Shown piece after piece: positions 13,101-24,599 of a DNA stretch of 64,000 nt. The notes below the pieces were generated by a model. It was not told where the DNA came from. It ran no database searches and was given only the letters and a program-made list of their open reading frames with translations. The position numbers and the translations under genes were made by a program. Source of the DNA: Fragilariopsis cylindrus CCMP1102 (taxonomy: Eukaryota; Bacillariophyta; Bacillariophyceae; Bacillariales; Bacillariaceae). The stretch is taken from NCBI GenBank assembly GCA_900095095.1, contig FMBT01000317.1, positions 186,001-250,000 on the forward strand. Direction: 5' to 3'. Every line of letters begins with the position of its first letter. The first letter of the stretch is position 1.

Positions 13101-16100
13101 GTATCGAAACACTACTCGTATGAATTATCAGAACAAAACGAACAACATTGTTAGCTATATTTAGAAGGAAATAATCAATTAAAGTCATATAGAATTGAAT
13201 ATATGCATATGCATATACATGGTAAATACTTACAATTCGGAATTAATTGCTCGGAATCATGACTCAGACCAGATCGAAAATGTGTGATACCCATATCCGT
13301 TTGCTTGCTATACCGAAGGTCACTCTGAGGAATTAGCACATGACCCATTGATAACATTCCCAGACCCCCGAGTTCTTTCGGACAGTAGAATACAACTGGC
13401 GGAAAGCGACTTGGCATTTTACTGTTTAGGCCTATCTTAATACGAGTCTGAATCTTGTTTTCATTCTTAACAAGAAGATCAAGAAGCTCTTGGGTATTCA
13501 ATACTGCTTCACGGTAATAAGTCATCAAACCAATCAACGCAGTATTCCATTTGTTGGCGATTTTCGTGAACGTAGTGGCACCGCTACTCATCAAAATTTG
13601 ACGAATTCGATTGTCGAAAGCCTGCACTGCCGCATCTTCCACACGAAGATGCGCTTGAGCCGTCATTTCTTTCGTAGTTTCATTCTGTAAGTTCCAAACA
13701 CCATCCTTGTAGGTCGTCGCACTGGCTTCAACTTGCCCACCTGTGAAGGGATCGCGTCGAATAGCTTTAATAGGACTTATTCTGATCTCAAATCCACACA
13801 TGTCAAAGAGCAAGTTAGGATTGTCAGCGCTATAGACACTTACAAATGCATTGTCCCAGTCCAAAGTGGTAACGCTTCTTGGTAATCGATTCTTCATGTC
13901 CCAGAATACGGCACGGCCAAGATTGACATCCCTTCGAAGTAGTCTCATTCGGCAATCGCGAGGCCAACATTTCTTATTTCGGTAACCAACGGCATTCTCG
14001 TTGTTGGGGTCAGGATGCTCAATAAGGAATCTTTGGATAAGATCCTTCCCCTCGTTCGCATCAAACTTAAATAGGATGTATATCTTGTCCAAATATCGAG
14101 TATACATTCGAATAGGGTGACTCACTTCGGTTTCAATGTCCGCAAACGTGAGATACTCGTTGGGGCGTTGAGGTAGACCAGCAAGCTCACTAGCTCTAGT
14201 CAACCCCAGAATTAGCAAATCAACTATCAACCCATAGTACTGTACAATGAACGAAGAAAAGGCTAGTCCCCTGATCAACCCATAACTATTAGTGTGCATC
14301 ATGTCTTTAAAGGAGATGCTCACATTGTTCTTTGCTGTCATGTAGTCCGCAATATTGTGATCAACAATCAACCTCAGCAGTCGGTTCAAGAGCGTTAAAT
14401 CGATCTTCTCGTAAAACTTTTCGTATTTTGTCTGTACTAGTACAACACTGTCGCCATTCTCGTCTACATCCCAGACATTCTCTAGGTTGTTTATCCCCTT
14501 ACACCATTTATAGACCAAAAGTGGTGGCGGTTCAGAATCGGCAGGTTTCACCCAATTTGGAAACAGATGTCTCTTGTCAGCTTCGTACCACAAATACTGA
14601 TCCAAATAGGCATCGGTGATCTTCTCGAGTGGCTCGATGGTATAGACTGGTGATAAGTATTGGTACATCTACAAAATAGTTGGTTTCGGAAACAAAATTA
14701 GTGTGAGAGATCAGAGATTCGCGTGTAAATACAAATACAAATACAAATACAAATACAATCCCAAGTCATGTTGGACCCAGTAATAATCAATTATCGAAGA
14801 CAATACTTCTCTACTACTTACATCCATAAATTCAATCGTGGTTTCCTTGAAAGTTCGCTGAGTAAGTAAATGCCGTTTGATACGGCTGAGCGCTTCGTGA
14901 GGATTATCATACGCTTGTTCGATGAGAGCCAGCTCTTCTCTTGCCGCGCTATTCAGTCTGGTCTGCAATCCATAACCCTCCTTTAATCGTTCTAGAGCTA
15001 AAATGAGCAATTTCGTATCGTGCTTGTACGACAACGGTGGGAAAGGAATCGGTGTAAACTTACGACTTTCCAACCAATGAACAGTTGTCGTATAAATAGC
15101 TACAGCCTCTTCAGCAGAAACATATGGACCGTCCTTAAGGTAGTTGTGTTGTCGTTCCTGTTCAGCTTTCAGCCAGAGACGAGTTAATCGACCGAGATTC
15201 TTTTTCACTACAGTCTTATCGACAGTACCACCACGTTTGACCCGTTCTCGATTGTAATGGGCAATATTGGTCCACCAATCTGCCTTTGCTTTTACGTAAC
15301 GAAGGATCATATTCTCGATTGGGGCGGGCATACCGGGTACCTTCCATGGAATATTTGCCTTCCAGCAACGGAAAGCCTCGCTAAGATGCGACAGGATAAC
15401 ACGGCTCTTGTTCTGCTTGACACCAGCCGGCATCATATCGAGAATATCATGCATCACAGAAGCTCGTAGTTCGAGTCAAAGTGCGATTCTACTCTCTGCT
15501 TCGTTACATTCTTGGCGAACGACTTGGATAAACGGCCCTCGAATTGCCGAGCCAACAAGTTACCCAACCATCGTTCTAACAACGGCATGATACCTCTCAG
15601 AAAGAATATCCATACGCGCCAACTTGGAGCCCAAAACCCGACTCCAGGTCCCTTACCTACAGGACCAGTATTGAAACGGTAATAAATCAAATGTTTCAAA
15701 TCTTTACAAGTTCGAATCTGACGCATTAATCGATATTTGTAACGATACATTCCAGTTAATTGCCCAACGTGATTGAATGCATACTGTAGTCCATCTGCTA
15801 ATTGGTACGCATCAATATTCGACAACCGAAACTGAACATGTGCATCCACGACAAGTTTGGTCAAACGCAGAATTTCTCTCACAAGATGAAACGCGTTACC
15901 AAATCGAGACTTCTTTCGTTCCTTGGTAGTCAAGGTCTTGGTTGGCTTCAAATTGAAATTGTAGTCTAAATGAAGGTACTTGAGCTGCTTTCGATGGATA
16001 AGTAAATTGAGGATATTATGTCCTTGCTTACAAACTTGTAGACCAGCTTCAACCCAGTCAAGTTCAGTGCACTGAAAGAACTTGGTACCCTTGAGACTCT

Positions 16101-17954
16101 TGAAAAGAGTTCTTTTACTTTTTGGTTTATCCGGTCTAGAATGTAATTGATTAATTACCCATGCCTTTAATAATTTTTGATATGATACTCTAACCTTGGT
16201 GGGTATTTCATATCACCTGCAACTCGATCACGAAACCAGTGTCCAATAAGAGGAACATCTATTGTACGTCTAGTTCGACCCGATCTTGTGTTGAAAGGAT
16301 ACGGTGCAGAATACAGTGCAATACCGGGAGCGGTTTTCGTCGTAGAAAGAGGCTTATCTGCTAAGAACGGTGTGACCGAAACAGTAGAAGACGATTGGGA
16401 GCCGAAATCCACCAAAAAATCTTCTTCTTCGTTATCTTCATCATCGTCGTAATCCTGTACCCAAAAGTTTGGAGTGTCGTCATCTGTTTCTCCCACAAGT
16501 GGTAGATTGAACTCATCTTCTTCAAATTCATTATAATCGCCAGAGTTGTCGGAAGAACGACGATTATGATAACGTCGTTCTTTTCTATCCGAACAATGGG
16601 ATTAAGTTGAGAGGGAAAGGTTTCAAAAGCTAGGACCCCGTCCTCTTCGTCCGCCTCATCTGTACCGACCACATGTGTCGATTGGACGTAATGGTATGGT
16701 GCCAAACGGACTTTACGTGGTCGTGAATTGTACACGTTAGGAAAGGCAATCTTGTACTCGGTCCTAATTGGCTGTCGGATAATAATTTTTGATATATCAT
16801 TAAAGTCATTCCAGTCTTCATCTTCTTCTACATCCCGAAAAAGAGGTTCAAATTTAGGACCACCAGGAATGGCCGCATTCAATGCCTTGGCCGTTAAAAA
16901 ATTTGGTAGGTCAAAATTGTACCGTACATTCTTGTCGGGGAATGCATTAAGAAGTGGTTCGGCTAGTTCATACATTTGTGACATAATTTGTGTGTCCAAT
17001 CGCCAAATCTTGTAACTTGGCCCGTTCACCCATGCATGCTTCAAGAGTGTTGTATCTCCTCCAGAGAAGCATTTTCTCGAACATCACTGAGAGGTTCTTG
17101 GTCATAAAACCAATCTCGAATAAGGTCAAATTGTGGATTATCATTTAAATCCAACTGGATAGCTTCTCCAGGTTCAACATTCAGAAGATGATCGACATAA
17201 TCCAATGGTGGTTCCTCATCATCAAACGGAGGGAATCGCATCCGCTTGAAGTGACGTCGATCACGTTTCTCCCGTCGCATCATCAACCATGCTGTACCCC
17301 ATTGAGCACGATAGACCGGTTCTATACCTTCGGGACATGATCCACAAAGCAGATGGCACCAGTTATGTGAAAGAGGATTGGAACCTCCTTGTAGGACTCC
17401 CATGGCATAGGAATATTCTCTAGTAACTTAAACAAGGCATGTGGCATATACTTGAGCGCACCAAGATACAGTCTTTTTTCGGACTGGAATCGTTTGCTAG
17501 ACATATCACCGTGATCCTGTAATATCTTCCGAAGAAAATCGGCAGGCATGATTTCCTTTTGAGGTACCGAGGATGCTCCCATCTTTTTTGGTTCATCGTA
17601 TTCCTTGGATTGCATATCATCCCACCGTTGAGCCTTGTCTTCCGCTGTCATATTAACGTCATCATCGTCACCGTCATCATCTCCGGGAAGTCTACCATAC
17701 GAATTTGGTGGTGGAGGAATCATGCCTGGCGGCGGTGGTGGTGGAACCATACCCGGTGGCGATGCCATCATACCTGGTGGCGGCGTTGGAATACCGGACG
17801 GTGCCATCATCCCTGGGGGAGCCATACCAGGAGGTGCCATCCCAGGGGGAGTCATTCCTGGAGGAGCCATACCGGGTGGTGGACCCATTCCAGGCGGAGG
17901 CGGAGGATTGTACCCTTCGTTCCCCCCTTCCCCTGCATTTGGTTGTGGAGCCAT
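10170..17954 (-). CDS. PRP8: Pre-mRNA-processing splicing factor 8 (U5 snRNP core)
   Basis: PRP8 scaffolds the catalytic RNA core of the spliceosome. The order is a Pro/Gly/Met-rich head ('PPGMAPPGM' repeats), then '[20 protein letters not shown]', '[13 protein letters not shown]', 'NTRSGRTRR', the reverse-transcriptase-like core ('[20 protein letters not shown]'), thumb and linker, the endonuclease-like domain, the RNase H-like domain and the Jab1/MPN domain ending '[15 protein letters not shown]'. Length is about 2,500 residues against about 2,335 in human; the extra comes from the head and an acidic insert near 16.4-16.55 kb. Introns are 14821-14669 and 13233-13112. At least five single-base frame changes occur (near 17330, 17050, 16560, 16195 and 15470). 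All act as one missing base, several at C or A runs, in the most conserved parts of a protein the cell cannot lose. They are best read as assembly errors. Confidence 0.98.
14727..14757. repeat. (AAATAC)5 microsatellite inside a PRP8 intron
   Basis: Five tandem hexamers lie in the intron 14821-14669, about 65 bases from the 5' splice site on the coding strand. They are outside both splice signals. Confidence 0.9.
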
Positions 17955-18571
17955 ATTTATTTATTTATTTATCCTCCAAATTGGACTACAAGATTTATCA
18001 CCTTTCAAACGACTTCCAAAAATCAGAAATCGAACAGTCCGCAATAAGCCAAGAATAACAACAATTGTCGTGCGGGACTACTGTATCAATATGGATGCTA
18101 TTATTGCTTTCTTTATTGGTTGTGAAGGTTTAAGTTAGAAGTTGCTACAATCTACTAGCTAGCTAATAGGTGTACTGTAGTAGTCGCATTAATAAGGATG
18201 AGGTGTAACGAAGAATCAAAGAATAGCAAGCTATCGATCAAGATCAGCACATGATTTTTGCTTTGCCACTCACCGCGCAAACATTCTGCGTTTGTATCCG
18301 CCTGTCCGTCTATCCGTCTATCATATAGTAAATAGGGTTAAGGATTAGTGGTTGTGCACGCGCCGATAACGGTTACACTTCCTACACATACTAAATTTTC
18401 AAATTTTTGAGTTGCATCTTACTGTAAGTAAGTATGGCAACACAATAGCACGAGCACATCAAACTTCGACACAAATTGATCGGAATAGAATAATATAGTA
18501 GAATGCAACCATAAACTCTCAATGAAACCAATACGCAGTCCAAAAAGTTAGATTGCTATAGAAAATAAACT
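17955..18571. promoter_or_regulatory. Divergent promoter region between PRP8 and the unknown Ser-rich gene
   Basis: Both flanking genes start outward from this 617-base gap. An (ATTT)n run lies immediately upstream of the PRP8 start codon. No conserved element or RNA gene is recognised. Confidence 0.4.
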
Positions 18572-20936
18572 ATGACATCGATCAGCAATGAGCAAGACGA
18601 ACGACGAGATTTACAGTGCCTCGATTCTTCACCGCCTGTTTTTCATCGAATGCTTGGTGGTTCGTCTTTGGTACAACAAAAGTCATCAACACAACTCTTC
18701 GTTGCGGAAGAATTATTAAATACAGTAGAAAATGTAGTAATAATGATAGAAATAGTACGCCAGAAGAAATAATGATCAATGTCGATGATCATCCATCATC
18801 GTCTACGGATGAATCAGATATTGATGCATTTTTGGAGTATGCACGAGATATGATTGAAGCGACAATATGTCTTATGATTCTGTATCCTTCGAAGATTTGA
18901 AGATTTGTTAGAAGAATGCATAGCGAATCACTTTTTGGATGATAGCAATATAGATGACGATTCTATGACATCAGAATTAGTTTTAGTGGATATGCCAATG
19001 ATGAGGGATGTGATAGCAGTGTCCGATACAAGACAGCAGTAATCGCTCGAAAGAAAATAAAAGATACGGATGAAATATTAAGAGTGACGAATTACTACAA
19101 CAATGAAACTGAAACAATTGATAGTAGCGATGACTCTAGCTATACATCAATTAATAGCGCGCAATTCAAAGTGCACGATTATGTTTCCAATATCAATTCA
19201 TTGACTGAATTATCTGATAGCAGCTCTTCTATTGTTAATGAGTACATTTCCAGACAACCAAAACGGAGAAATATTAGGAACAAAAAAGCGCCAAGTAATA
19301 ACATCAAGAGAACTGTTATAAGAGAATCATCATCTCTCGATCTTGATTCGATGCTACACCAAATAATTTGTTGGTACAAAGATATCCACGTTCTTTAATG
19401 TCCAGGAGCAAAGAGAACGTATTAAATTATCTGAACAAAAATGCACCTACTCTTCATAATTCTATTGTTACTCGATTGCGATTAGAACGTGATCGTGAAC
19501 ATGGACGTGAGTGCAAGACAAATACTCAGAAAGCGATGACAATTTCAGAAAACTTTGGAGGAAATGAAAGTGTTAATTTTCATACTCCAGAAAAGCAACA
19601 ATACCGTGGATTTAGGAGTATCAGCCCTGCAATGAATATCGATACGTCCAACGTTATTCAACCATCGATGGTAAAGAAGGAGGCGATAACCAATAATACC
19701 AAGAAAACGATGACGGAGCTGGGATGATTTTTATGACAATTACTGATCATGTACTCAATGGAATGCTAGAAAGACAAGTAATGATGAATAGAAAAAGACA
19801 AGTGCTGCATCAACTAAACGAAAGAATCGATTCAAAAATACAAGAGGAAAACTTCAGTCAGAGAGGTATGGCATTGATTCACAAGATAAGAGCAAGAAGA
19901 AAGGTGGCATTACAGGCCGTATTCCTACGGAATTCCAAAGAAGAGAAAGGAGTGTTGAAACCAAAACCAGAAGTGTCAATTCCTACCACTGTCGAAAAAG
20001 AATTTTCTGAAACGCTGAACCTGTCTTTTCAAGAGCCAGAAGATTTAATGACAGTGATTTCATTATCTCCCATTTCTTCTGTCGAGGAGAAAAAACAGTG
20101 GCTTGGTAAGTTAAAGGACAAAAGGAAGCCTCCTTTATCATCGTCCCTTCGACGTCAAGACAAAAAGTCCCTTCTGCAGAACGAGTCGTTTGATCAATGT
20201 TTCGAAGCTAACAAAACTTCTACAGAGGAAGTAATACCAATATTCAAGGCATCGCCGTTTAAAAAGATCACCTTTTCTCGGTCGAAGATAGAAAAAATTA
20301 CGAGGCACTATCACGGAATCTTCTTTGACAAATGCTACAAGTAGTAGCAAACCAACCAGTGACACAAGCTCCCTTTTGAAGACATCGCCATCATCACCGA
20401 AAAACAGTAGGTACACGATTCCAGAATTTGTTAGTCGTGTCTGTGTTACTCCAGAATCTTCTGGTTCTGTTTCCCTATTCAGTGACTATAATCCCTGCGA
20501 CTCATCTGATAATATAAACGATAGAAGTTGCTGGTCAGAAATGTCGTTTTTATCGGATACCAATCGTTTTACTGACTCATCTGTATCATCACCACGCTTA
20601 CTGGTACAGAATGGGTCAGGTCAGAATATTCACGGAAGTCAAACACAGCAATATCACGATGGAGTGGTACCCTCCCCACAACGAAAAGACACTCGGACAT
20701 CTTATAATGATTCTTTCGACGAAATTGTACTCAGAAATACTCCTGGCAAGAATCTTTCGACTGGTTTAGGAATTCTTTCACCTACAGGTGTCATGGATCT
20801 AATTTCCGTAGTTGATACAGATGAAGAAGACCATGTTTTCACAGACAAGGAAGATAGCTATGTGATGAAATTACCAGAATCGTCGCCATACTACCTACCA
20901 ATATTTTTACCTCAAGACGATTTGAAGTATAAGTAA
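18572..20936 (+). CDS. Unknown Ser/Asp-rich, probably disordered protein, fragmented
   Basis: I do not recognise a family. Plus-strand coding potential continues for about 2.4 kb, in different frames, with uniform composition: Ser, Asp, Asn, Glu and Lys rich with many potential phosphosites. Visible blocks are 'LTELSDSSSSIVNEYISRQP', a basic 'QPKRRNIRNKKAPSNNIKR', a helical charged part near 19.7-20.0 kb ('LERQVMMNRKRQVLHQLNER', 'IRARRKVALQAVFLRN') and an acidic tail ending 'DDLKYK'. There is no signal peptide or membrane segment. The start at 18572 is simply the first ATG. At least five frame changes occur. Since nothing here is conserved enough to phase, I cannot tell assembly errors from introns or decay. 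It might equally be two adjacent genes. Confidence 0.45.
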
Positions 20937-21056
20937 AGAGTAAAATTAGCAATCAGAACATTGATTAGTAGACATAATTATTTCTGTGCAGGTAATTAAT
21001 TCCTTTGATAATATAAATATATGGCTTTGGATTACGTAGTACTATAGCGTACATAG

Positions 21057-22430
21057 TTATACTGATGAGTTTAAAAGAGAATCGATCGAATCAATCGCAC
21101 GATCTGTACCTTCATCGTCGACATCCATGTGTGTTACAATACGGAACAGCTTTCCTCCTCTACTATATCCACCAGTTATCTTAATACCGTATTCCAGATC
21201 CAAGCGTTTCACAAATTCTTCCCTGCTTAAATTTGTTGTTTCTGGTAAGGCAAAATAAACAATATTTGTATCAATCTTTCCATCACGTGGTATATAGCAC
21301 CCATTTTGTTCCAATGCATAACCGATCTTTTTAGCCCGACTATGATCATCTGCTAATCGTTCTACGTTGTTTTGAATAGCAAACAATCCCATGGAGGCTA
21401 CTACACCTGCTTGTCTCATCCCACCTCCACATCGTTTTCTTGCACGTTTCGCCACTCGAATAAATTCATCATCTCCAACGAGAACACTGCCTAATGGTGC
21501 ACCTAATCCCTTCGAGAGACATATTGAAATACTGTCAACATTCTCACATAAATCCTTCACAGAAATTTCCTGTGCAATAGCAGCATTGAATATTCGCGCG
21601 CCATCAACATGAACATTCATATTGTGTTTATGTGCTAGTCGTCCCATTTCATCAAAATATGTTTTGGGTAATGCAACTCCACCACACATATTATGCGAAT
21701 TTTCAAGACAAAGTAATGTTGTTGATGGCCAATGATCATCGATACCGTGTCGGATACAATCTAATATATCATCTTCATCAAATTGAGCACTATATGTCTC
21801 CTCCTCAATTTGCCTTGTGTGTATCCCACCTAAATTAGATGCATTCCCACCTTCCCATAGATTAATATGCGAATTGGTTCCAATAATAATTTCTGATGCT
21901 CTCGTTTTATCACAATGACTTAATAATGCAACAAGATTCGCCATTGTACCAGTCGGAACGAATAGACCCTAGCATGACAAGAAATGAAACAGAGACAAGC
22001 ATACAATGTATTATATCAGTTTTTCAGGCAGAATTTCCGAGATTTATGTTATTGTAGTTGTCTATTTTTCAAACAGAATTCCAAAGGAAGGAACTGACAG
22101 GAAGAGACAACTCAAAACAAGTGGCTCAATAATACGACATCATGAGCAGTAGTAGTCACCATCATTCTGATAGTAATTAATTCCAATAAGAACTACCACA
22201 AAAAATACATAAATTCATTAATAACGATATAGACGAAACGGACCTTTTCTTTTCCAAATTTTTCTGCCATAACTTGTTCTAATTCTAAAACGGTTGGATC
22301 TTCTCCCATGACATCATCACCGACGATAGCAGTCGAGGCTGTCTTAATCATTTCTTGTGATGGTGAGTAACAGTATCACTTCGAAGGTCTACAATACTTG
22401 TGTGCTTGTTTTTCTGAGAGTTTGTACTGA

Positions 22431-22473
<43 letters not shown>

Positions 22474-22623
22474 TGAAAATTCTCCTATTATGTTTGTTCG
22501 TTGTGGTTGTGTGGTTGCGTCGCCGTCGCCATGATAATATTGTTTTGATACCCGACAATGATTAAATCCTGCTCGTCGTTTCAAAATTGAATTTCTTAGT
22601 ATAGTTGTTGTCGCCATCCTCAT
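21057..22623 (-). CDS. L-threonine/allo-threonine aldolase (PLP enzyme)
   Basis: The enzyme cleaves threonine or allo-threonine to glycine and acetaldehyde. The first exon (22623-22244) has a basic, Ser/Arg-rich presequence suggesting mitochondria, a run of about 14 Ser encoded by GAC/GTC triplets, and the family start 'VDLRSDTVT', then 'VGDDVMGEDPTV' and 'EKFGKEK'. After the intron 22243-21969 follow 'GLFVPTGTMANLVALLSHC', 'LCLENSHNMCGG', 'VHVDGARIFNAA' with the Asp that contacts PLP, and 'CLSKGLGAPLGSVLVG' with the PLP-binding Lys, then 'KRCGGGMRQAGVVA'. It has about 430 residues. One frame change near 22370 between 'DTVT' and 'SPSQEM' looks like a missing base. Confidence 0.93.
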
Positions 22624-23170
22624 TATAACTTTACGTTATACAGAATAAATATATTAGTAGAGTAAAGTGCTTTATACTTTATGATAAGCAAAGGTCGATG
22701 ATACCGGCATGAGCAAGTGAACGTTGGATATCAGTACGGAATAATAAGTAGGAAATACGGTATGACGCATAGGAAGATAAAGATCTTCAAATTCAAATCG
22801 CTCTAACTACTTCCTCTGTGCACCGCTAACTGCATAGGCGCTATCATGAGGAATTTCCAACCAATAAAAGCTTTAGAGTGAGTCGAAAACTTTCAAAATC
22901 TCATTTTTTTTTTTAATTTCCTGTCGATTGGGTAGATTTTAAGGGTTATCTACCCGTTTATTCTGTGAAAATTCCTCACGATAGCGCGTATGTTTGAATG
23001 TAGTTAGCGGTGCACGGAGGAAGTACTTCGTAACATACTTACTTGCTTACATCAATATCAATCGCTCGTTTGATTTCTGATTTCTGATTTCATTTTATAC
23101 AAGAAAGTAAACGAATGAATCATTCAAGTTGGCCTCGAAAGACCAGAACATAAAAAAAAACGAGGGGGGA
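22624..23170. promoter_or_regulatory. Divergent promoter region between threonine aldolase and L2HGDH, holds a MITE
   Basis: Both neighbours start outward from here. The inverted-repeat element at 22808-23025 occupies 40 percent of the gap. An A9 run at about 23151-23159 precedes the L2HGDH start. An ATG at about 23115 would join the gene only if that run were miscounted. Confidence 0.45.
22808..23025. mobile_element. MITE-like inverted-repeat element, copy 2
   Basis: The ends are TACTTCCTCTGTGCACCGCT and the inverted match TACTTCCTCCGTGCACCGCT. Similarity resumes at GCGCTATC(A/G)TGAGGAATTT after a short unequal segment. TA stands at both edges. The interior GGGTAGATTTTAAGG matches copy 1 at 3688-3898. 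It is 218 bases with no coding frame. Confidence 0.75.
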
Positions 23171-24339
23171 ATGTTAGCCTCGAAAGTTGCATTATCATCA
23201 TCATCGTCATTATTCCATACAGAAGTTGTAGTAATTGGAGCAGGAGTAATTGGTCTCGGTATAACTAGGGCGCTTGCAAAAGCTGGGAAGGAAGTTATAC
23301 TACTGGAAAAAGAAGCTGCAATTTGTACAGAAACATCGTCACGGAATTCTGAGGTAATCCATTCGGGAATATATTATCCTAAAGCTTCTAATAAAGCAAA
23401 ATTTTGTGTGGGAGGAAGAAAACGGTTGTATCAGTATTGCGATGAACGTGGTATTCTTCATCGGAAGTGCGGAAAACTTGTTGTAGCTAACAAGTTCAGC
23501 TTGTTGATAATCTACCTACTTTATACGAACATGCTCATCTGAATGGTGTCACCGATGTTCGATTACTTTCTCGCGAGGATGCTAAATTTTTAGAACCCAA
23601 CGTAGAGTGTTGTGGTGCACTTCTTTCGCCGTCTACTGGTATACTGGATTCTCATTCTTTTTATCTTAATTTATTGGCTGATTGCGAAGATGAGGGTGCT
23701 ACTCTTGTTCTACGATCGGGAGTAGACGATAGTGAAGTCCTCCATGACAAAGTTTGTTTAAATACGGGTGGTACCTGGTTGAGTGCTGATATAATCATCA
23801 ATTGTGCTGGATTACACGCTCATGATGTAGCTACCAAAATTCACAACGGATCAAAAGAAGAATGGCAACCTCCCAAACATTATTTCGCAAAGGGTACGTA
23901 CTTCAAATTAGATGGAAAATCACCATTTCAGCATCTCATTTATCCTGTGCCTGAATCTGCAGGATTAGGTGTTCATGCAACAATTGATTGGAGTGGGAAT
24001 GGCACGAAGTTTGGTCCAGATGTACAATGGCTGGGAGAAGATACATGTCCAGATGATATTAATTACGTACCTGATCCAAGTCGAGTGGATATTTTTTCTA
24101 CAGAAATACGGAAGTATTGGCCAGACCTTCCTGGAAATAAACTTACAGTAGACTATGTTGGTGTACGACCCAAGCTAAGCCACCCAGCCATGGGTAATGT
24201 GGCATTTAACGACTTTTTGTTTGTGAATAAACAGGTTGCTAAATCTCGAATTTTTCACTTGTTCGGCATTGAGAGCCCAGGATTGACAAGTTGCTTAGAT
24301 ATTGCTGAACATGTACGAAGAATGGTAGATAACCCATAA
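23171..24339 (+). CDS. L2HGDH: L-2-hydroxyglutarate dehydrogenase (FAD-dependent)
   Basis: The enzyme oxidises L-2-hydroxyglutarate to 2-oxoglutarate and clears a side product of malate dehydrogenase. The dinucleotide-binding motif '[20 protein letters not shown]' is near residue 15, followed by 'LLEKE', '[16 protein letters not shown]', '[16 protein letters not shown]', '[14 protein letters not shown]', '[10 protein letters not shown]', '[13 protein letters not shown]', '[19 protein letters not shown]' and the terminal '[20 protein letters not shown]'. Length is about 390 residues. I chose the ATG at 23171 because the frame upstream has no ATG. Only a short Ser-rich head precedes the FAD motif, so targeting is unclear. 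One frame change near 23490-23500, after 'KCGKLVVAN', acts as a missing base. Confidence 0.94.
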
Positions 24340-24599
24340 GGCGAACGATTATTACAAGTGCTATCAAATTGCTCAAAATGTATAGTATTGTTAGTATTGA
24401 TAAAATCATTGATATTTTTTCTAAAGAAGTAATATACGATAAAATAATCATTCCTGTTTATTTTCCTAAAGATATTGTTTATGTAGAGTGTTAGTCCAAA
24501 ATAACATCACGAACATTCATGTCAATTGTTCATTTTGGGATACTTTCTCCTTTTTTCAGATAGAACTAACTTACCTCCATCTATTTTTTCTTAATTTTT

